Source of the DNA: an uncultured Rhodospirillales bacterium
GTDB lineage: Bacteria > Pseudomonadota > Alphaproteobacteria > Acetobacterales > Acetobacteraceae
Assembly (NCBI GenBank): GCA_903823665.1
Contig: CAIJTR010000201.1
Coordinates: 1-45,523, forward strand
DNA length: 45,523 nt
Direction: 5' to 3'
Positions 17,405 through 28,413 of this stretch are shown one piece after another. Each line of letters starts with the position of its first letter. The first letter of the stretch is position 1. Position numbers and translations under genes: made by a program. Below the pieces are notes generated by a model. It was not told where the DNA came from. It was given only the letters and a program-made list of their open reading frames with translations, and made no database searches.

Positions 17405-18156
17405 CCGGTGTGAATGGCTGCAATCCCGCCCGACAAATTCTGCACCGAAACCCTCGCCATGCCCGCCTCGCGCATCATGCCCGCGAGCGTCTCCTGATCC
17501 GGGAACATACGAATGCTCTCCGCAAGATACTGATAACTGTCCGCATCACCGGCGATCGCCTGCCCCAATCGCGGCAGCACCTTGAACGACCAAGCGTCAT
17601 AAATCGGCGACAGCACTGCCACCTGCACCCGTGAAAATTCGAGACAGGCAAAACGCCCACCCGGCTTGAGCACGCGCCGTGCCTCCGCCAGAACCGCATC
17701 CTTGTCGGTGCAGTTGCGAAGGCCGAACGCCATCGACACGGTATCAACCGACCGGTCCGGCAGCGGCAACTTCTCGGCGTCAGCGGTCAGAAACGTCAGC
17801 CGGTCCACCAACCCACGCGACACCGCGCGGTCGCGCCCTACGCTCAGCATCGACGCATTGATGTCCGACAGAATGGCCGGACCGCCGCCGCCCTCCAGCC
17901 AGCCAAACGAGATATCACCGGTTCCCCCCGCCAGATCGAGCAGCGTGCGGCGCGGCGACGGAGCCAACACGCCGTTAAACACCCGCTTCCACAGCCGATG
18001 AATGCCCAACGACATCAGATCATTCATAAGGTCGTATTTCGGGGCCACGCTGTCGAACACCGCGCGCACCATCGGCTTTTTCTCAGCCAACGGCACCTTG
18101 CGGAAGCCAAAATCGATTTCGTCGGACGGATTGGGTAGGGAGGGATTGTCGCTCAT
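17392..18156 (-). CDS. ubiE: Demethylmenaquinone/ubiquinone C-methyltransferase UbiE
   Basis: A 254-residue SAM-dependent methyltransferase that methylates the ring carbon of 2-polyprenyl-6-methoxy-1,4-benzoquinol in ubiquinone biosynthesis. Motif I is LLDLAGGTGDIS. The UbiE signatures VFDSVAPKYDLMNDLMSLGIHRLWK near the N-terminus (shown here as one family block of about residues 33-57), FGLRNCTDKD and the C-terminal [14 protein letters not shown] are present. It is the first gene of the ubiE-coaBC-dut run and is divergent from mutM, with only 28 bp between their starts, so the promoters must overlap or lie inside the coding regions. Confidence 0.96.
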   Translation of the reverse strand: MSDNPSLPNPSDEIDFGFRKVPLAEKKPMVRAVFDSVAPKYDLMNDLMSLGIHRLWKRVFNGVLAPSPRRTLLDLAGGTGDISFGWLEGGGGPAILSDINASMLSVGRDRAVSRGLVDRLTFLTADAEKLPLPDRSVDTVSMAFGLRNCTDKDAVLAEARRVLKPGGRFACLEFSRVQVAVLSPIYDAWSFKVLPRLGQAIAGDADSYQYLAESIRMFPDQETLAGMMREAGMARVSVQNLSGGIAAIHTGWRL

Positions 18157-18184
18157 GAAAGGCAGTGTATAGCCTGTAAATCAG

Positions 18185-19024
18185 ATGCCGGAACTCCCCG
18201 AAGTAGAAACCGTGATGCGTGGCCTATCCGCCCGGCTGTTGGGCAGGGTGATCCGCGTGGGACAGGTCCACCGCCCCGATCTGCGCTGGCCGATGCCGCC
18301 CAATCTCGCCTCGGTGCTCACCGGTGCAAACGTCACGAGCTTCCGCAGGCGCGCCAAATACATCCTCATGCGCCTGCAGGATCGTCCGTCGGTGCTGATC
18401 CATCTCGGCATGTCCGGCCGGATGAACATCTCCCCCTCCGGCCGCAACGACATTCCCCTGCATGAGCACGTCACACTCGAAACCGATGACGGATGGCGCA
18501 TCGGCTTCGTCGACCCCCGCCGCTTCGGCTCAGTGGACCTCGTACAAGCCGCCGCCGAGGACGCGCACCGCCTGCTGGCCGGACTCGGACCTGAACCGCT
18601 CGATTCCAGTTTCAACGCCGCCCACCTAGCAGCCCGCCTGCACGGCAGGGCCACACCGATCAAAGCCGCCTTGCTCGACCAATCCAACGTGGCAGGACTC
18701 GGCAATATATATGTGTGTGAGGCGCTGTTCCGCTCTGGTATCAGCCCGGAACGGCACGCCGGTGACGTATCCAAAGCCGCCATCACCCGGCTCACCCGGG
18801 AGATCAAAGCCACCCTGCTGGAAGCCATCGAAGCCGGCGGCTCCACTCTGCGCGACTACGTGCAGCCCGACGGCGAGCTCGGTTATTTCCAGCACGCCTT
18901 CAAAGTCTATGGCCGCACCGGGGAGCCTTGCGCCCAATGCCCTGGACCGCCCAAATGCGCCGGCATCGCCCGCATCGTCCAATCTGGCCGCAGCTCGTTC
19001 TATTGCCCGCGCCTGCAAAAATAA
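18185..19024 (+). CDS. mutM: Formamidopyrimidine-DNA glycosylase (Fpg/MutM) with an altered zinc finger
   Basis: Bifunctional DNA glycosylase/AP lyase removing 8-oxoguanine and formamidopyrimidines. It begins [10 protein letters not shown] with the catalytic Pro2 and Glu3; Lys58 (RRAKYI), the HLGMSGRM loop and the helix-two-turn-helix [16 protein letters not shown] are all in place. The C-terminal zinc finger is atypical: CAQC (Cys249, Cys252), an inserted PGPPKCAG with Cys258, then GRSSFYC (Cys274), but the last ligand of the usual CPRCQ ending is Leu277 (CPRLQK). Cys258 could replace it. Length (279) is normal. Divergent from ubiE and 10 bp before the enoyl-CoA hydratase gene. Confidence 0.95.
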   Translation: MPELPEVETVMRGLSARLLGRVIRVGQVHRPDLRWPMPPNLASVLTGANVTSFRRRAKYILMRLQDRPSVLIHLGMSGRMNISPSGRNDIPLHEHVTLETDDGWRIGFVDPRRFGSVDLVQAAAEDAHRLLAGLGPEPLDSSFNAAHLAARLHGRATPIKAALLDQSNVAGLGNIYVCEALFRSGISPERHAGDVSKAAITRLTREIKATLLEAIEAGGSTLRDYVQPDGELGYFQHAFKVYGRTGEPCAQCPGPPKCAGIARIVQSGRSSFYCPRLQK

Positions 19025-19034
19025 GGAGACGCCA

Positions 19035-19808
19035 ATGTCCGCACCCGAGATGATCACCACCGAGACCCATGGCCGCGTGGCACTGATCCGCCTCAACCGC
19101 CCCAAGGCGCTGAACGCGCTGTGCGATCAGCTGATGGCCGAACTCGGCACCGAATTGCTGGCATTCGACGCCGACCCCGCCATCGGTGCCATCGTGCTGA
19201 CCGGCTCGGAACGCGCCTTCGCCGCCGGGGCCGACATCAAGGAAATGAAGGACCGCGCCTACCCTGCTGTTCTGACCGCCGATTTCATTGCCCCGTGGGA
19301 GACGGTCCTGCGCGTCAACAAGCCCGTCATTGCGGCGGTCGCCGGGTTCGCGCTGGGCGGCGGCTGCGAGCTTGCGATGATGTGCGACATGATTGTCTGT
19401 GCTGACACTGCCAAATTCGGCCAGCCTGAGATCAATCTCGGCGTCATCCCAGGTGCCGGCGGCTCGCAGCGCATGACGCGCGCCATCGGCAAGTCGAAAT
19501 CGATGGATATGATCCTCACCGGCCGCATGATGGACGCCGCCGAAGCCGAGCGTTGCAATCTGGTCAGCCGTGTGTTCCCCGCCGATCAACTCGTCACCGA
19601 GGCGCTGGCAATCGGCGAGAAGATCGCGAGCATGTCCAATGTCGCCACCGTCATCGCCAAGCAGGCGGTCAACCGGGCCTTCGAGACCACGCTGACAGAA
19701 GGCGTTCGCGCCGAACGTTCACTGTTTCTTCCGCTGTTTGGCACGCCAGATCAGCGCGAGGGCATGGCCGCGTTCGCCGAGAAGCGACCAGCCGTTTTTC
19801 AACGCTAG
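19035..19808 (+). CDS. Enoyl-CoA hydratase (crotonase)
   Basis: A 257-residue crotonase that hydrates trans-2-enoyl-CoA to 3-hydroxyacyl-CoA, as in short-chain beta-oxidation. The oxyanion-hole motif is [11 protein letters not shown], the second is [14 protein letters not shown], and the two catalytic Glu residues lie in GGGCELAM and in [18 protein letters not shown]. The start is set by an AAGGAGA ribosome binding site 6-8 bp upstream; the frame stays open far upstream inside mutM, but that extension is antisensical. Its place between mutM and rpsT is the usual one in related alphaproteobacteria (from memory). Confidence 0.93.
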   Translation: MSAPEMITTETHGRVALIRLNRPKALNALCDQLMAELGTELLAFDADPAIGAIVLTGSERAFAAGADIKEMKDRAYPAVLTADFIAPWETVLRVNKPVIAAVAGFALGGGCELAMMCDMIVCADTAKFGQPEINLGVIPGAGGSQRMTRAIGKSKSMDMILTGRMMDAAEAERCNLVSRVFPADQLVTEALAIGEKIASMSNVATVIAKQAVNRAFETTLTEGVRAERSLFLPLFGTPDQREGMAAFAEKRPAVFQR

Positions 19809-19823
19809 GCGCTTGCGGATTTC

Positions 19824-19852
19824 TTGACTCACCGCCCCCACCTGCCTATGAA
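19824..19852 (+). promoter_or_regulatory. Sigma-70-type promoter for rpsT
   Basis: TTGACT (19824-19829), a 17-bp spacer and TATGAA (19847-19852). It lies just after the hydratase stop codon and would give rpsT a leader of about 140 nt. The match to the -35 consensus and the spacing are good. Confidence 0.55.
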
Positions 19853-20001
19853 CCCGCTCCCTGCAAAAAGATCACAGCAGGATAAGATATCGATGGTGCC
19901 GTCGTTTTTCCCGTGTTCATTACGGGGCTTTCATGGCATGGTAGCCGACACATAATTGTAACCGGGCCGGTTCTCTGGCCCCGATGGATCAAAGAGACCC
20001 C

Positions 20002-20271
20002 ATGGCCAACACCGCCTCCGCGCGCAAGCGCATTCGCCAGATCGCTGTCCGCACCGAGCGTAACTCGGCGCGCAAGTCGCGTATGCGCACGTTCATCAAG
20101 AAGGTCGAGCAGGCGATTGCCTCTGGCGACAAGGCCCAGGCCGCTGAGGCTCTTCGCCTCGCCCAGCCGGAAGCACAGCGCGCTGTCACAAAGGGTGTGA
20201 TGCACCTTAACACGGTTGCACGGAAAATTTCGCGCCTGTCCAAGCGCGTTAAGGCTCTCGGCGCAGGGTAA
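20002..20271 (+). CDS. rpsT: 30S ribosomal protein S20
   Basis: An 89-residue basic protein that binds 16S rRNA early in small-subunit assembly. It begins [13 protein letters not shown], with the family blocks [17 protein letters not shown] and [20 protein letters not shown]. The ATG at 20002 follows AGAGA; an in-frame ATG 18 bp earlier is rejected because S20 conventionally starts MAN. It sits 286 bp before dnaA on the same strand, a frequent arrangement in Rhodospirillales. A long leader (from the promoter at 19824) could allow autoregulation, as is known for S20 in enterics; no structure was proven here. Confidence 0.97.
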   Translation: MANTASARKRIRQIAVRTERNSARKSRMRTFIKKVEQAIASGDKAQAAEALRLAQPEAQRAVTKGVMHLNTVARKISRLSKRVKALGAG

Positions 20272-20356
20272 GCCGAGGCCCCGTCAGATTTGATTTCAGT
20301 TCATCTGAAACAGCTGCACGGAAACCTCACACAGTCTACGCAAAATACTGATTTGC

Positions 20357-20393
20357 AATCAACTGACTGCACAATACGTGTAGTCAGTTGATT
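20357..20393. repeat. Inverted repeat in the rpsT-dnaA intergenic region
   Basis: Perfect 12-bp arms, AATCAACTGACT (20357-20368) and AGTCAGTTGATT (20382-20393), separated by 13 bp. In RNA the stem could continue through a G-U pair and CAC/GTG to a 5-nt AATAC loop, giving 16 pairs. The stem is AT-rich and followed by TTGTTTTG, so it might be a weak rpsT terminator. Its right arm also overlaps a candidate dnaA -35 box, so an operator role is equally possible. Confidence 0.6.
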
Positions 20394-20417
20394 TGTTTTG
20401 GGAACTCCAATCATTAT
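20388..20417 (+). promoter_or_regulatory. Candidate dnaA promoter
   Basis: TTGATT (20388-20393), an 18-bp spacer and CATTAT (20412-20417), about 140 bp before the dnaA GTG. The -35 box lies within the right arm of the inverted repeat. Two direct repeats AGGCC(A/G)TTTTT at 20435-20445 and 20456-20466, 21 bp apart, lie downstream. No DnaA-box cluster was seen in this intergenic region. Confidence 0.3.
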
Positions 20418-20557
20418 TAAATGTGTATGCCGTCAGGCCATTTTTGGATTGCCGAAGGCCGTTTTTCCGCCTAATCGTTGCTCGGACGGCGGTATGCGGC
20501 GATCCGTTTGGCTCTCCAAGATGCCTGTCCTAAAGACGATGAATCCAGGGGGTAGCT

Positions 20558-22057
20558 GTGGCAAAACGCGGTCCGGAGGAGGGTGTCATTCCGACTGATA
20601 TCGCGCACTCCAGCCGCATCCCGTCGGTGCCGGAACCTCAACTGGCGGTTCAATGGGCACGTGTGCGTGGCCGTCTGCAAACTGAAGTTGGTGATGTCGA
20701 ATATCGGACATGGCTGCGTCAGATGACGCTCCTGGGCATGGACGGTGACGAAATCACGGTCCGCCTGCCCACACGCTTTTTGCGCGACTGGGTACGCACT
20801 CATTACGGTGATCGCCTGAGCGCCTTGTGGATGGCCGAGAACAGCGCCGTTCGCCGGGTTGAAATCCGCGTTGGGTCAAGCGTGCAGATGGGTGCCGTCG
20901 CCAGCCCCCTCACCGTGACCGATGATTCGGACGCCGTTATGACGGATGCCGAAACTCTCACCGAGCCGAAGCTGGCACGTGTGGACATCCGCAACGAAGC
21001 CAAGCCCGACGACCGCAACGACGCGCCGCTCGACAACCGCTTCACCTTCGACAGCTTCATCGTCGGCAAGCCAAACGAGTTCGCCTATGCCTGCGCTCGC
21101 CGTGTGGCGGAAAAGCCCGCCAGCCAGGGCTTCAACCCACTTTTCCTCTATGGCGGTGTGGGCTTGGGCAAAACCCATCTCATGCACGCTATCGCCTGGG
21201 AACTGACGCACCCATCAGACGGTGAGGCGCGCAAACCGATCTCAGTTGCCTACATGTCGGCTGAGAAGTTCATGTATCGCTTCATCGCCGCCATCCGCTC
21301 GAAATCCACGATGGAATTCAAAGAGCAGTTGCGCAGCGTCGATGTGCTGATGGTGGACGACCTGCAATTCCTCATCGGCAAAGACGCCACCCAGGAAGAA
21401 TTTTTCCACACATTCAACGCCCTGGTCGATGCCGGCAAGCAGATCGTGGTGTCGTCTGACAAGTCGCCTTCCGACCTGTCCGGCCTGGAGGATCGTGTGC
21501 GCACCCGCCTTGGCTGCGGCATGGTCGCCGACCTGCACGCGACCACATTCGAGCTGCGCATGTCCATCCTGGAGGCGAAAGCCACCCGCGCCGGCGTGCC
21601 CGTGCCGCACAAGGTGATGGAATTCCTCAGCCACAAGATCACGTCCAATATCCGTGAGCTTGAAGGTGCGTTGAACCGCCTCATCGCCCACGCCAACCTG
21701 TTCGGCCGCAACGTCACCCTCGAAGCCACGCAAGAGGTGCTGCACGACATCCTTAAGGCGCATGACCGCAGGGTCACCATCGAGGAAATCCAGCGCCGCG
21801 TGGCCGAGCACTACAACATTCGCCTCACCGACATGTCCTCCGCCCGCCGAGCCCGTGCCGTGGCGCGTCCGCGCCAGGTGGCGATGTATCTTGCCAAGCA
21901 GCTCACCAGCCGTTCGCTCCCCGAGATTGGACGGAAATTCGGCAATCGTGACCACACCACGGTGATGCACGCCGTCTCGCGCGTGGCCGAATTGATGGAG
22001 CGCGACTCCAGCTTCGGCGAGGATGTCGAGCTGCTGCGGCGGATGCTGGAAAACTAA
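20558..22057 (+). CDS. dnaA: Chromosomal replication initiator protein DnaA
   Basis: A 499-residue AAA+ ATPase that binds DnaA boxes and opens oriC. Domain I (about 25-100, QWARVRGRLQTEVG and TWLRQ) mediates DnaB contact; domain II is a variable linker; domain III (about 160-385) has Walker A GGVGLGKTHLMHA, Walker B VLMVDDLQFL and SGLEDRVRTRLGCG; domain IV ends with the DNA-binding signature NRDHTTVMHAV. The start is a GTG preceded by GGGGGTAG. The first 20 residues (before about VPEPQLAVQW) are an N-terminal extension. Followed after 113 bp by dnaN. Confidence 0.97.
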   Translation: MAKRGPEEGVIPTDIAHSSRIPSVPEPQLAVQWARVRGRLQTEVGDVEYRTWLRQMTLLGMDGDEITVRLPTRFLRDWVRTHYGDRLSALWMAENSAVRRVEIRVGSSVQMGAVASPLTVTDDSDAVMTDAETLTEPKLARVDIRNEAKPDDRNDAPLDNRFTFDSFIVGKPNEFAYACARRVAEKPASQGFNPLFLYGGVGLGKTHLMHAIAWELTHPSDGEARKPISVAYMSAEKFMYRFIAAIRSKSTMEFKEQLRSVDVLMVDDLQFLIGKDATQEEFFHTFNALVDAGKQIVVSSDKSPSDLSGLEDRVRTRLGCGMVADLHATTFELRMSILEAKATRAGVPVPHKVMEFLSHKITSNIRELEGALNRLIAHANLFGRNVTLEATQEVLHDILKAHDRRVTIEEIQRRVAEHYNIRLTDMSSARRARAVARPRQVAMYLAKQLTSRSLPEIGRKFGNRDHTTVMHAVSRVAELMERDSSFGEDVELLRRMLEN

Positions 22058-22062
22058 TCCGG

Positions 22063-22091
22063 CCCAAACCCAACTGTTTCGCCGGTTTGGG
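22063..22091 (+). terminator. Hairpin after dnaA
   Basis: CCCAAACC (22063-22070) pairs with GGTTTGGG (22084-22091) around a 13-nt loop, directly after the dnaA stop codon. There is no T-run after it, so it may be a partial terminator or an mRNA-stability element between dnaA and dnaN. Confidence 0.35.
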
Positions 22092-22170
22092 GCGCTAGCA
22101 CTCGCAATCCATGCGTTTTGCGCTATGCTGAGCACCCCGATTCGTGGCTTTGGCCCAGAGGATAGCGACC

Positions 22171-23295
22171 ATGAAGTTCAAGGCCGACCGCGCGGTGCTG
22201 CTGAAGGCTCTGGCCCACGTCCAGAGCGTTGTTGAGAAGCGCAACACCATCCCCATCCTCGCCAACGTGATGATTTCGGTGAAGGATGTGAAGCTCACGC
22301 TCACCGCCACCGACATGGAAATCGCTGTGGTGGAGAACGTCGCCGCCACGTCGATCCGCAACGGCTCCTGCACCGCTCCTGCCGCCACGCTCTATGAGAT
22401 CGTGCGCCGCCTGCCGGAAGGCGCTGAGGTGGAGTTCGACCATCCCGGCGGTGACGCTCAGCTGGCCCTTCGCGCCGGCCGTTACGCGACCAGCCTCGTC
22501 GTGTTGCCCATCGAGGACTTCCCCTCCATGACCGCAGGCACACTGCCGCACAAGTTTGCCGTCGATGCGCATGAACTGCGCAGCATGATCGACCGCACGC
22601 GCTTCGCCATCTCCACCGAGGAGACGCGCTACTACCTGAACGGCATCTACCTGCACGCCACCGAGAGCGACGGCACCAAAGTGCTACGCGCCGTGGCAAC
22701 TGATGGCCACCGCCTCGCCCGCGTGCAGCTCGACCTGCCAGACGGTGCCGCCGGTATCCCGGGCGTGATCATTCCGCGCAAGACGGTCGCCGAGCTGCGC
22801 AAGCTGCTTGATGAAGCCTCCGGTCCGGTGGACCTCGCGATGTCCGACACGCGCATCCAGTTCACCGTCGATGGCCTGACGCTGACCAGCAAGCTGATCG
22901 ACGGCACCTTCCCGGAATATGATCGCGTCATTCCGCGTGACAACGACAAGGTGCTCCGCGTCGGCTGCAAGGATTTCGAAGCCGCCGTGGCCCGCGTCTC
23001 CGCCATTTCGCAGGAGCGTTCGCGCCCGGTGAAGCTGTCGCTGGCCAAGGATCTCCTCGTCATCTCCGCCGCCTCCCCCGAACAGGGCACGGCAACCGAG
23101 GAACTGGACGGTGATCGCGTCACCTACACCTCCGGCCCGCTGGAGATCGGCTTCCAGGCCCGCTACCTGAACGACATCACGGCGCAAATCGCCACCTCGG
23201 TAGAATTCCGCTTCTCCGACGGCTCCGCGCCCACGGTCGTGCAGGACAGTACAGATGCCTCGGCGCTCTACGTGCTCATGCCCATGCGCGTGTGA
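22171..23295 (+). CDS. dnaN: DNA polymerase III subunit beta (sliding clamp)
   Basis: The ring-shaped processivity clamp, 374 residues in three repeated domains of about 120 residues each. It begins MKFKADRAVLLKALAHVQ and carries KRNTIPILANVMI and TDMEIAV, standard clamp blocks. The middle domain has TRFAIS-TEETRYYLNGIYLH, and the C-terminus ends LPMRV-like (YVLMPMRV), which forms part of the partner-binding pocket. The start at 22171 has GAGGA upstream; a longer in-frame start 9 codons earlier is not needed. It is followed 18 bp later by recF, so dnaN-recF are probably co-transcribed. Confidence 0.97.
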   Translation: MKFKADRAVLLKALAHVQSVVEKRNTIPILANVMISVKDVKLTLTATDMEIAVVENVAATSIRNGSCTAPAATLYEIVRRLPEGAEVEFDHPGGDAQLALRAGRYATSLVVLPIEDFPSMTAGTLPHKFAVDAHELRSMIDRTRFAISTEETRYYLNGIYLHATESDGTKVLRAVATDGHRLARVQLDLPDGAAGIPGVIIPRKTVAELRKLLDEASGPVDLAMSDTRIQFTVDGLTLTSKLIDGTFPEYDRVIPRDNDKVLRVGCKDFEAAVARVSAISQERSRPVKLSLAKDLLVISAASPEQGTATEELDGDRVTYTSGPLEIGFQARYLNDITAQIATSVEFRFSDGSAPTVVQDSTDASALYVLMPMRV

Positions 23296-23313
23296 GCGCG
23301 CTGCGCACACATC

Positions 23314-24441
23314 GTGTCTGAACCGGGTCTGCGGCTGGCCCGGCTGACGCTGGGCCGGTTTCGCAACTACGAGGCGCTGAGTTGGTCTCCGGGCGGCAAG
23401 ATGGTTGTCATCAGCGGGGCCAACGGCAGCGGCAAAACCAATCTACTTGAGGCGATCTCGCTGCTCGTCCCCGGCCGAGGCCTTCGCGGTGCCCGCATCG
23501 TCGAGATCGCCACAACGGGCTCGGGCGCATGGGCCGCCCATGGCCGCTTCGACACGCCGGATGGCCCGACCGAGATCGGCACCGGAACCACCGAAGAAGC
23601 CCCCGAGCGCCGCGTATTCCGGCTCGACGGTGCCACCCCACGCAATCAATCCGAACTCGCCGCACGTGCCGCGGCCGTCTGGCTCACCCCGCAGATGGAC
23701 CGCCTGTTCCAGGAAGGGGCCTCCGGCCGGAGGCGTTTTCTCGATCGCCTCGTCTACGCCATCGAGCCCGGCCATGCGCGCGAGGTTGCTGCCTACGAGA
23801 CGGCGGTGGCCGGACGCAACCGGCTGCTGTCCGAGGGCCGACGCGATGCCAGCTGGCTCGCCGGTCTGGAGGACGCAATGGCCCGCCACGGCGTTGCTGC
23901 CTGTGCCGCGCGGGCAGGCCTCGTGACGTCCCTCAACGCGGCCCTGGCCGACGGCATCGCCGGGCGCTTCCCTGCCGCCCGCATCACTCTTCTCTGCCCT
24001 ATCGTCGAGCATCTCGCGGCCGAACCTGCTCTGGCGGTGGAGGACTGTCTGCGCGACCAACTCGCCCAGAATCGGGCACGAGACGCCGCTGCCGGCTCGG
24101 CCACTTTGGGAGCACACCGCACCGACATGGCGCTTCACGACCTTGCATCCGGCCTCCCAGCCACCCAAGCCAGCACCGGCCAGCAAAAGGCGCTATTGAT
24201 CGGCGTCATCCTCGGCCACGCCGGATTGCTGGCCCAGGCGCGCGGAGCCGCCCCACTCCTGCTGCTTGACGAGCCCGCCACCCATCTCGACCCGACCCGC
24301 CGGGCGGACCTGTTCGACGCCCTGCAGGCCCTGCCCGCGCAGGTGTTTTTGACCGGCACAGACGCCGAAACCTTCGAGGCACTGCGCGGTCTAGCCGCAT
24401 TCTGGCGCACGGGCTCCAATGCATTGCACGCGGGGCCGTGA
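23314..24441 (+). CDS. recF: DNA replication and repair protein RecF
   Basis: A 375-residue SMC-like ATPase that loads RecA at single-strand gaps through RecFOR. Walker A is GANGSGKTNLLEAI, the signature region is ASTGQQKALLIG and Walker B is LLLLDEPATHLD. LTLGRFRNYEAL at the N-terminus is typical. The start is a GTG at 23314 with no strong ribosome binding site, consistent with low expression or coupling to dnaN. The sequence is unusually alanine-, arginine- and proline-rich and its lengths match the family. Confidence 0.95.
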   Translation: MSEPGLRLARLTLGRFRNYEALSWSPGGKMVVISGANGSGKTNLLEAISLLVPGRGLRGARIVEIATTGSGAWAAHGRFDTPDGPTEIGTGTTEEAPERRVFRLDGATPRNQSELAARAAAVWLTPQMDRLFQEGASGRRRFLDRLVYAIEPGHAREVAAYETAVAGRNRLLSEGRRDASWLAGLEDAMARHGVAACAARAGLVTSLNAALADGIAGRFPAARITLLCPIVEHLAAEPALAVEDCLRDQLAQNRARDAAAGSATLGAHRTDMALHDLASGLPATQASTGQQKALLIGVILGHAGLLAQARGAAPLLLLDEPATHLDPTRRADLFDALQALPAQVFLTGTDAETFEALRGLAAFWRTGSNALHAGP

Positions 24442-24454
24442 TCCGCCGGTAAAG

Positions 24455-24484
24455 TTGGCGATTTTCGTGGGCTTCAGCTATATA
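24455..24484 (+). promoter_or_regulatory. Putative sigma-70 promoter for gyrB
   Basis: TTGGCG (24455-24460), an 18-bp spacer and TATATA (24479-24484), inside the recF-gyrB gap, giving a leader of about 35 nt. The TATATATT run stands out in the GC-rich context. Confidence 0.5.
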
Positions 24485-24505
24485 TTTGCAGAATCTGTAC
24501 CTTGA

Positions 24506-27299
<2,794 letters not shown>

Positions 27300-27507
27300 C
27301 CCGTAACGCTCTTGGGCAATGCGGCGGCCCGCGACGCTCCTGCGCCATGAGTGGCTATACCGAAACGGGCGAAATTTCAGCCCATCATCGTATCGCCGGT
27401 TCCTCGGCGTCGCCGGATTGATGACGCATCTGACGTGGCTGGCTCTGGGCTGAACCTTGCACTCCGCTTACATTTTAGGCCCATATGCCAGACTTATCGA
27501 CGCATGG

Positions 27508-27735
27508 ATGAACTTGCCACCCAAGCCGTTCGCACGCGAAAGCCCCGTGGCCATGCGCGGCTCGTCGGTGATTTTGAGCTACCTGTTTCTCGCAACCGCA
27601 GTGCCCCCAGCCCATGCTGGCGACGCCCGTCTCCCCGTTCGGGTGCAATCCGCGGAACTGGTGCGCAGCCGCCCGTCGCTGCTGCTCTCCGGCACAGTGC
27701 AGGCACGCATCCAGGCCGATCTGGCGTTTCGTCGG
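27508..27735 (+). pseudogene. Remnant: N-terminus of an RND efflux periplasmic adaptor (membrane fusion protein)
   Basis: A readable start followed by a signal peptide (MRGSSVILSYLFLATAVPPA, cleaved near AHAG) and then the adaptor-type stretch VRVQSAELVRSRPSLLLSG and TVQARIQADLAFR. The last phrase is the well known first beta-strand and turn of HlyD/AcrA-like RND adaptors (usually GxVQARxxADLAFRVGGKV). After DLAFR the reading frame no longer resembles an adaptor. About 75 of the normal 350 residues remain. Ends at the junction near 27721-27735. Confidence 0.6.
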
Positions 27736-27812
27736 CCTCGTATCGGCCACCCTGCTCTCGCTCTGCTTCATGCCCGCACTCTACGCCGCATGGTCACGTG
27801 TCGGGCGGGTCA
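27722..27812 (+). pseudogene. Remnant: C-terminus of an RND efflux pump
   Basis: In a different frame, directly after the adaptor fragment, the sequence reads FVGLVSATLLSLCFMPALYA and AWSRV, matching the last transmembrane helix of RND pumps (typically GGLxxATLLTLxxLPALYAxW). The stop expected soon afterwards is missing; the frame stays open into the reverse-strand msrC gene, so the end has also been altered. Together with the adaptor remnant this marks a deletion that removed almost all of an adaptor-pump operon. 27300-27507 holds nothing I can recognise. Confidence 0.55.
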
Positions 27813-27868
27813 AACAACACGCCTCACATCCAGCAGAACTCGTCGCTATAGCGGACAGACACAGCACG

Positions 27869-28363
27869 TTAAGCGCCGTGCGTGGCCTGAACATAGATGG
27901 CGGCGAGCCGTTCAATGCCGCTCTGATCCGCACTGTCGAACCGCGCCAGCGACGGGCTGTCGAGATCGATCACGCCGAGGATGCGGCCGTGGTGATGCAG
28001 CGGCACCACAAGTTCGGATTGCGATCCGGCATCACAGGCAATATGACCGGGAAACGCATGCACATCCTCGACGAGCACCGACTGTCCACGCACAACCGCG
28101 GTGCCGCACACGCCCTTCCCCACCGCAATTCGCACGCACGCAACCTTGCCCTGAAATGGCCCGAGCACCAATTCGCCCTCAGTTTTGAGGAAGTAAAATC
28201 CCGCCCAGTTCAGATCAGGCATGAGATCGAACATCAGCGCGGAGGTGTTCGCAGCATTGGCGATCGCGTCCGTCTCGCCACGCAACAAAGCCGATAGCTG
28301 CTCAGCCAACTCGTTATAAAACGCTGGCTTATCCGCAGCAAAAATCGACTTCACCTCGTGCAT
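27869..28363 (-). CDS. msrC: Free methionine-R-sulfoxide reductase (GAF domain, fRMsr)
   Basis: A 164-residue single GAF-domain enzyme that reduces free methionine-(R)-sulfoxide, a protection against oxidative damage. The family block WAGFYFLKTEGELVLGPFQG is followed by three catalytic/resolving cysteines at 76, 86 and 110 (KVACVRI, GKGVCGTA, GHIACDAGS), with the same 10 and 24 residue spacing as the E. coli enzyme (84, 94, 118). The later VVPLHHHGRILGVIDLDSP is also canonical. An ATG four codons upstream (28375) is open, but GGAGGG inside those codons serves the ATG at 28363. It lies 50 bp after dabA on the same strand. Confidence 0.92.
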   Translation of the reverse strand: MHEVKSIFAADKPAFYNELAEQLSALLRGETDAIANAANTSALMFDLMPDLNWAGFYFLKTEGELVLGPFQGKVACVRIAVGKGVCGTAVVRGQSVLVEDVHAFPGHIACDAGSQSELVVPLHHHGRILGVIDLDSPSLARFDSADQSGIERLAAIYVQATHGA

Positions 28364-28413
28364 GGCACCCTCCATCCTGATCGAAAAGCTTTAGTCGCAG
28401 CATCAGCCTCTGA

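Noticed and set aside
20272-20557. Replication origin (oriC) between rpsT and dnaA
   Set aside because: No cluster of DnaA boxes, and the AT-rich part is short; in several alphaproteobacteria oriC is elsewhere.
20398-20598. 66-codon frame before dnaA
   Set aside because: Overlaps the dnaA start in another frame, no ribosome binding site and no recognisable protein.
27351-28297. Intact genes in the gap after DUF952
   Set aside because: Frames are open only because of base composition; recognisable pieces are fragments of two different RND genes in different frames.
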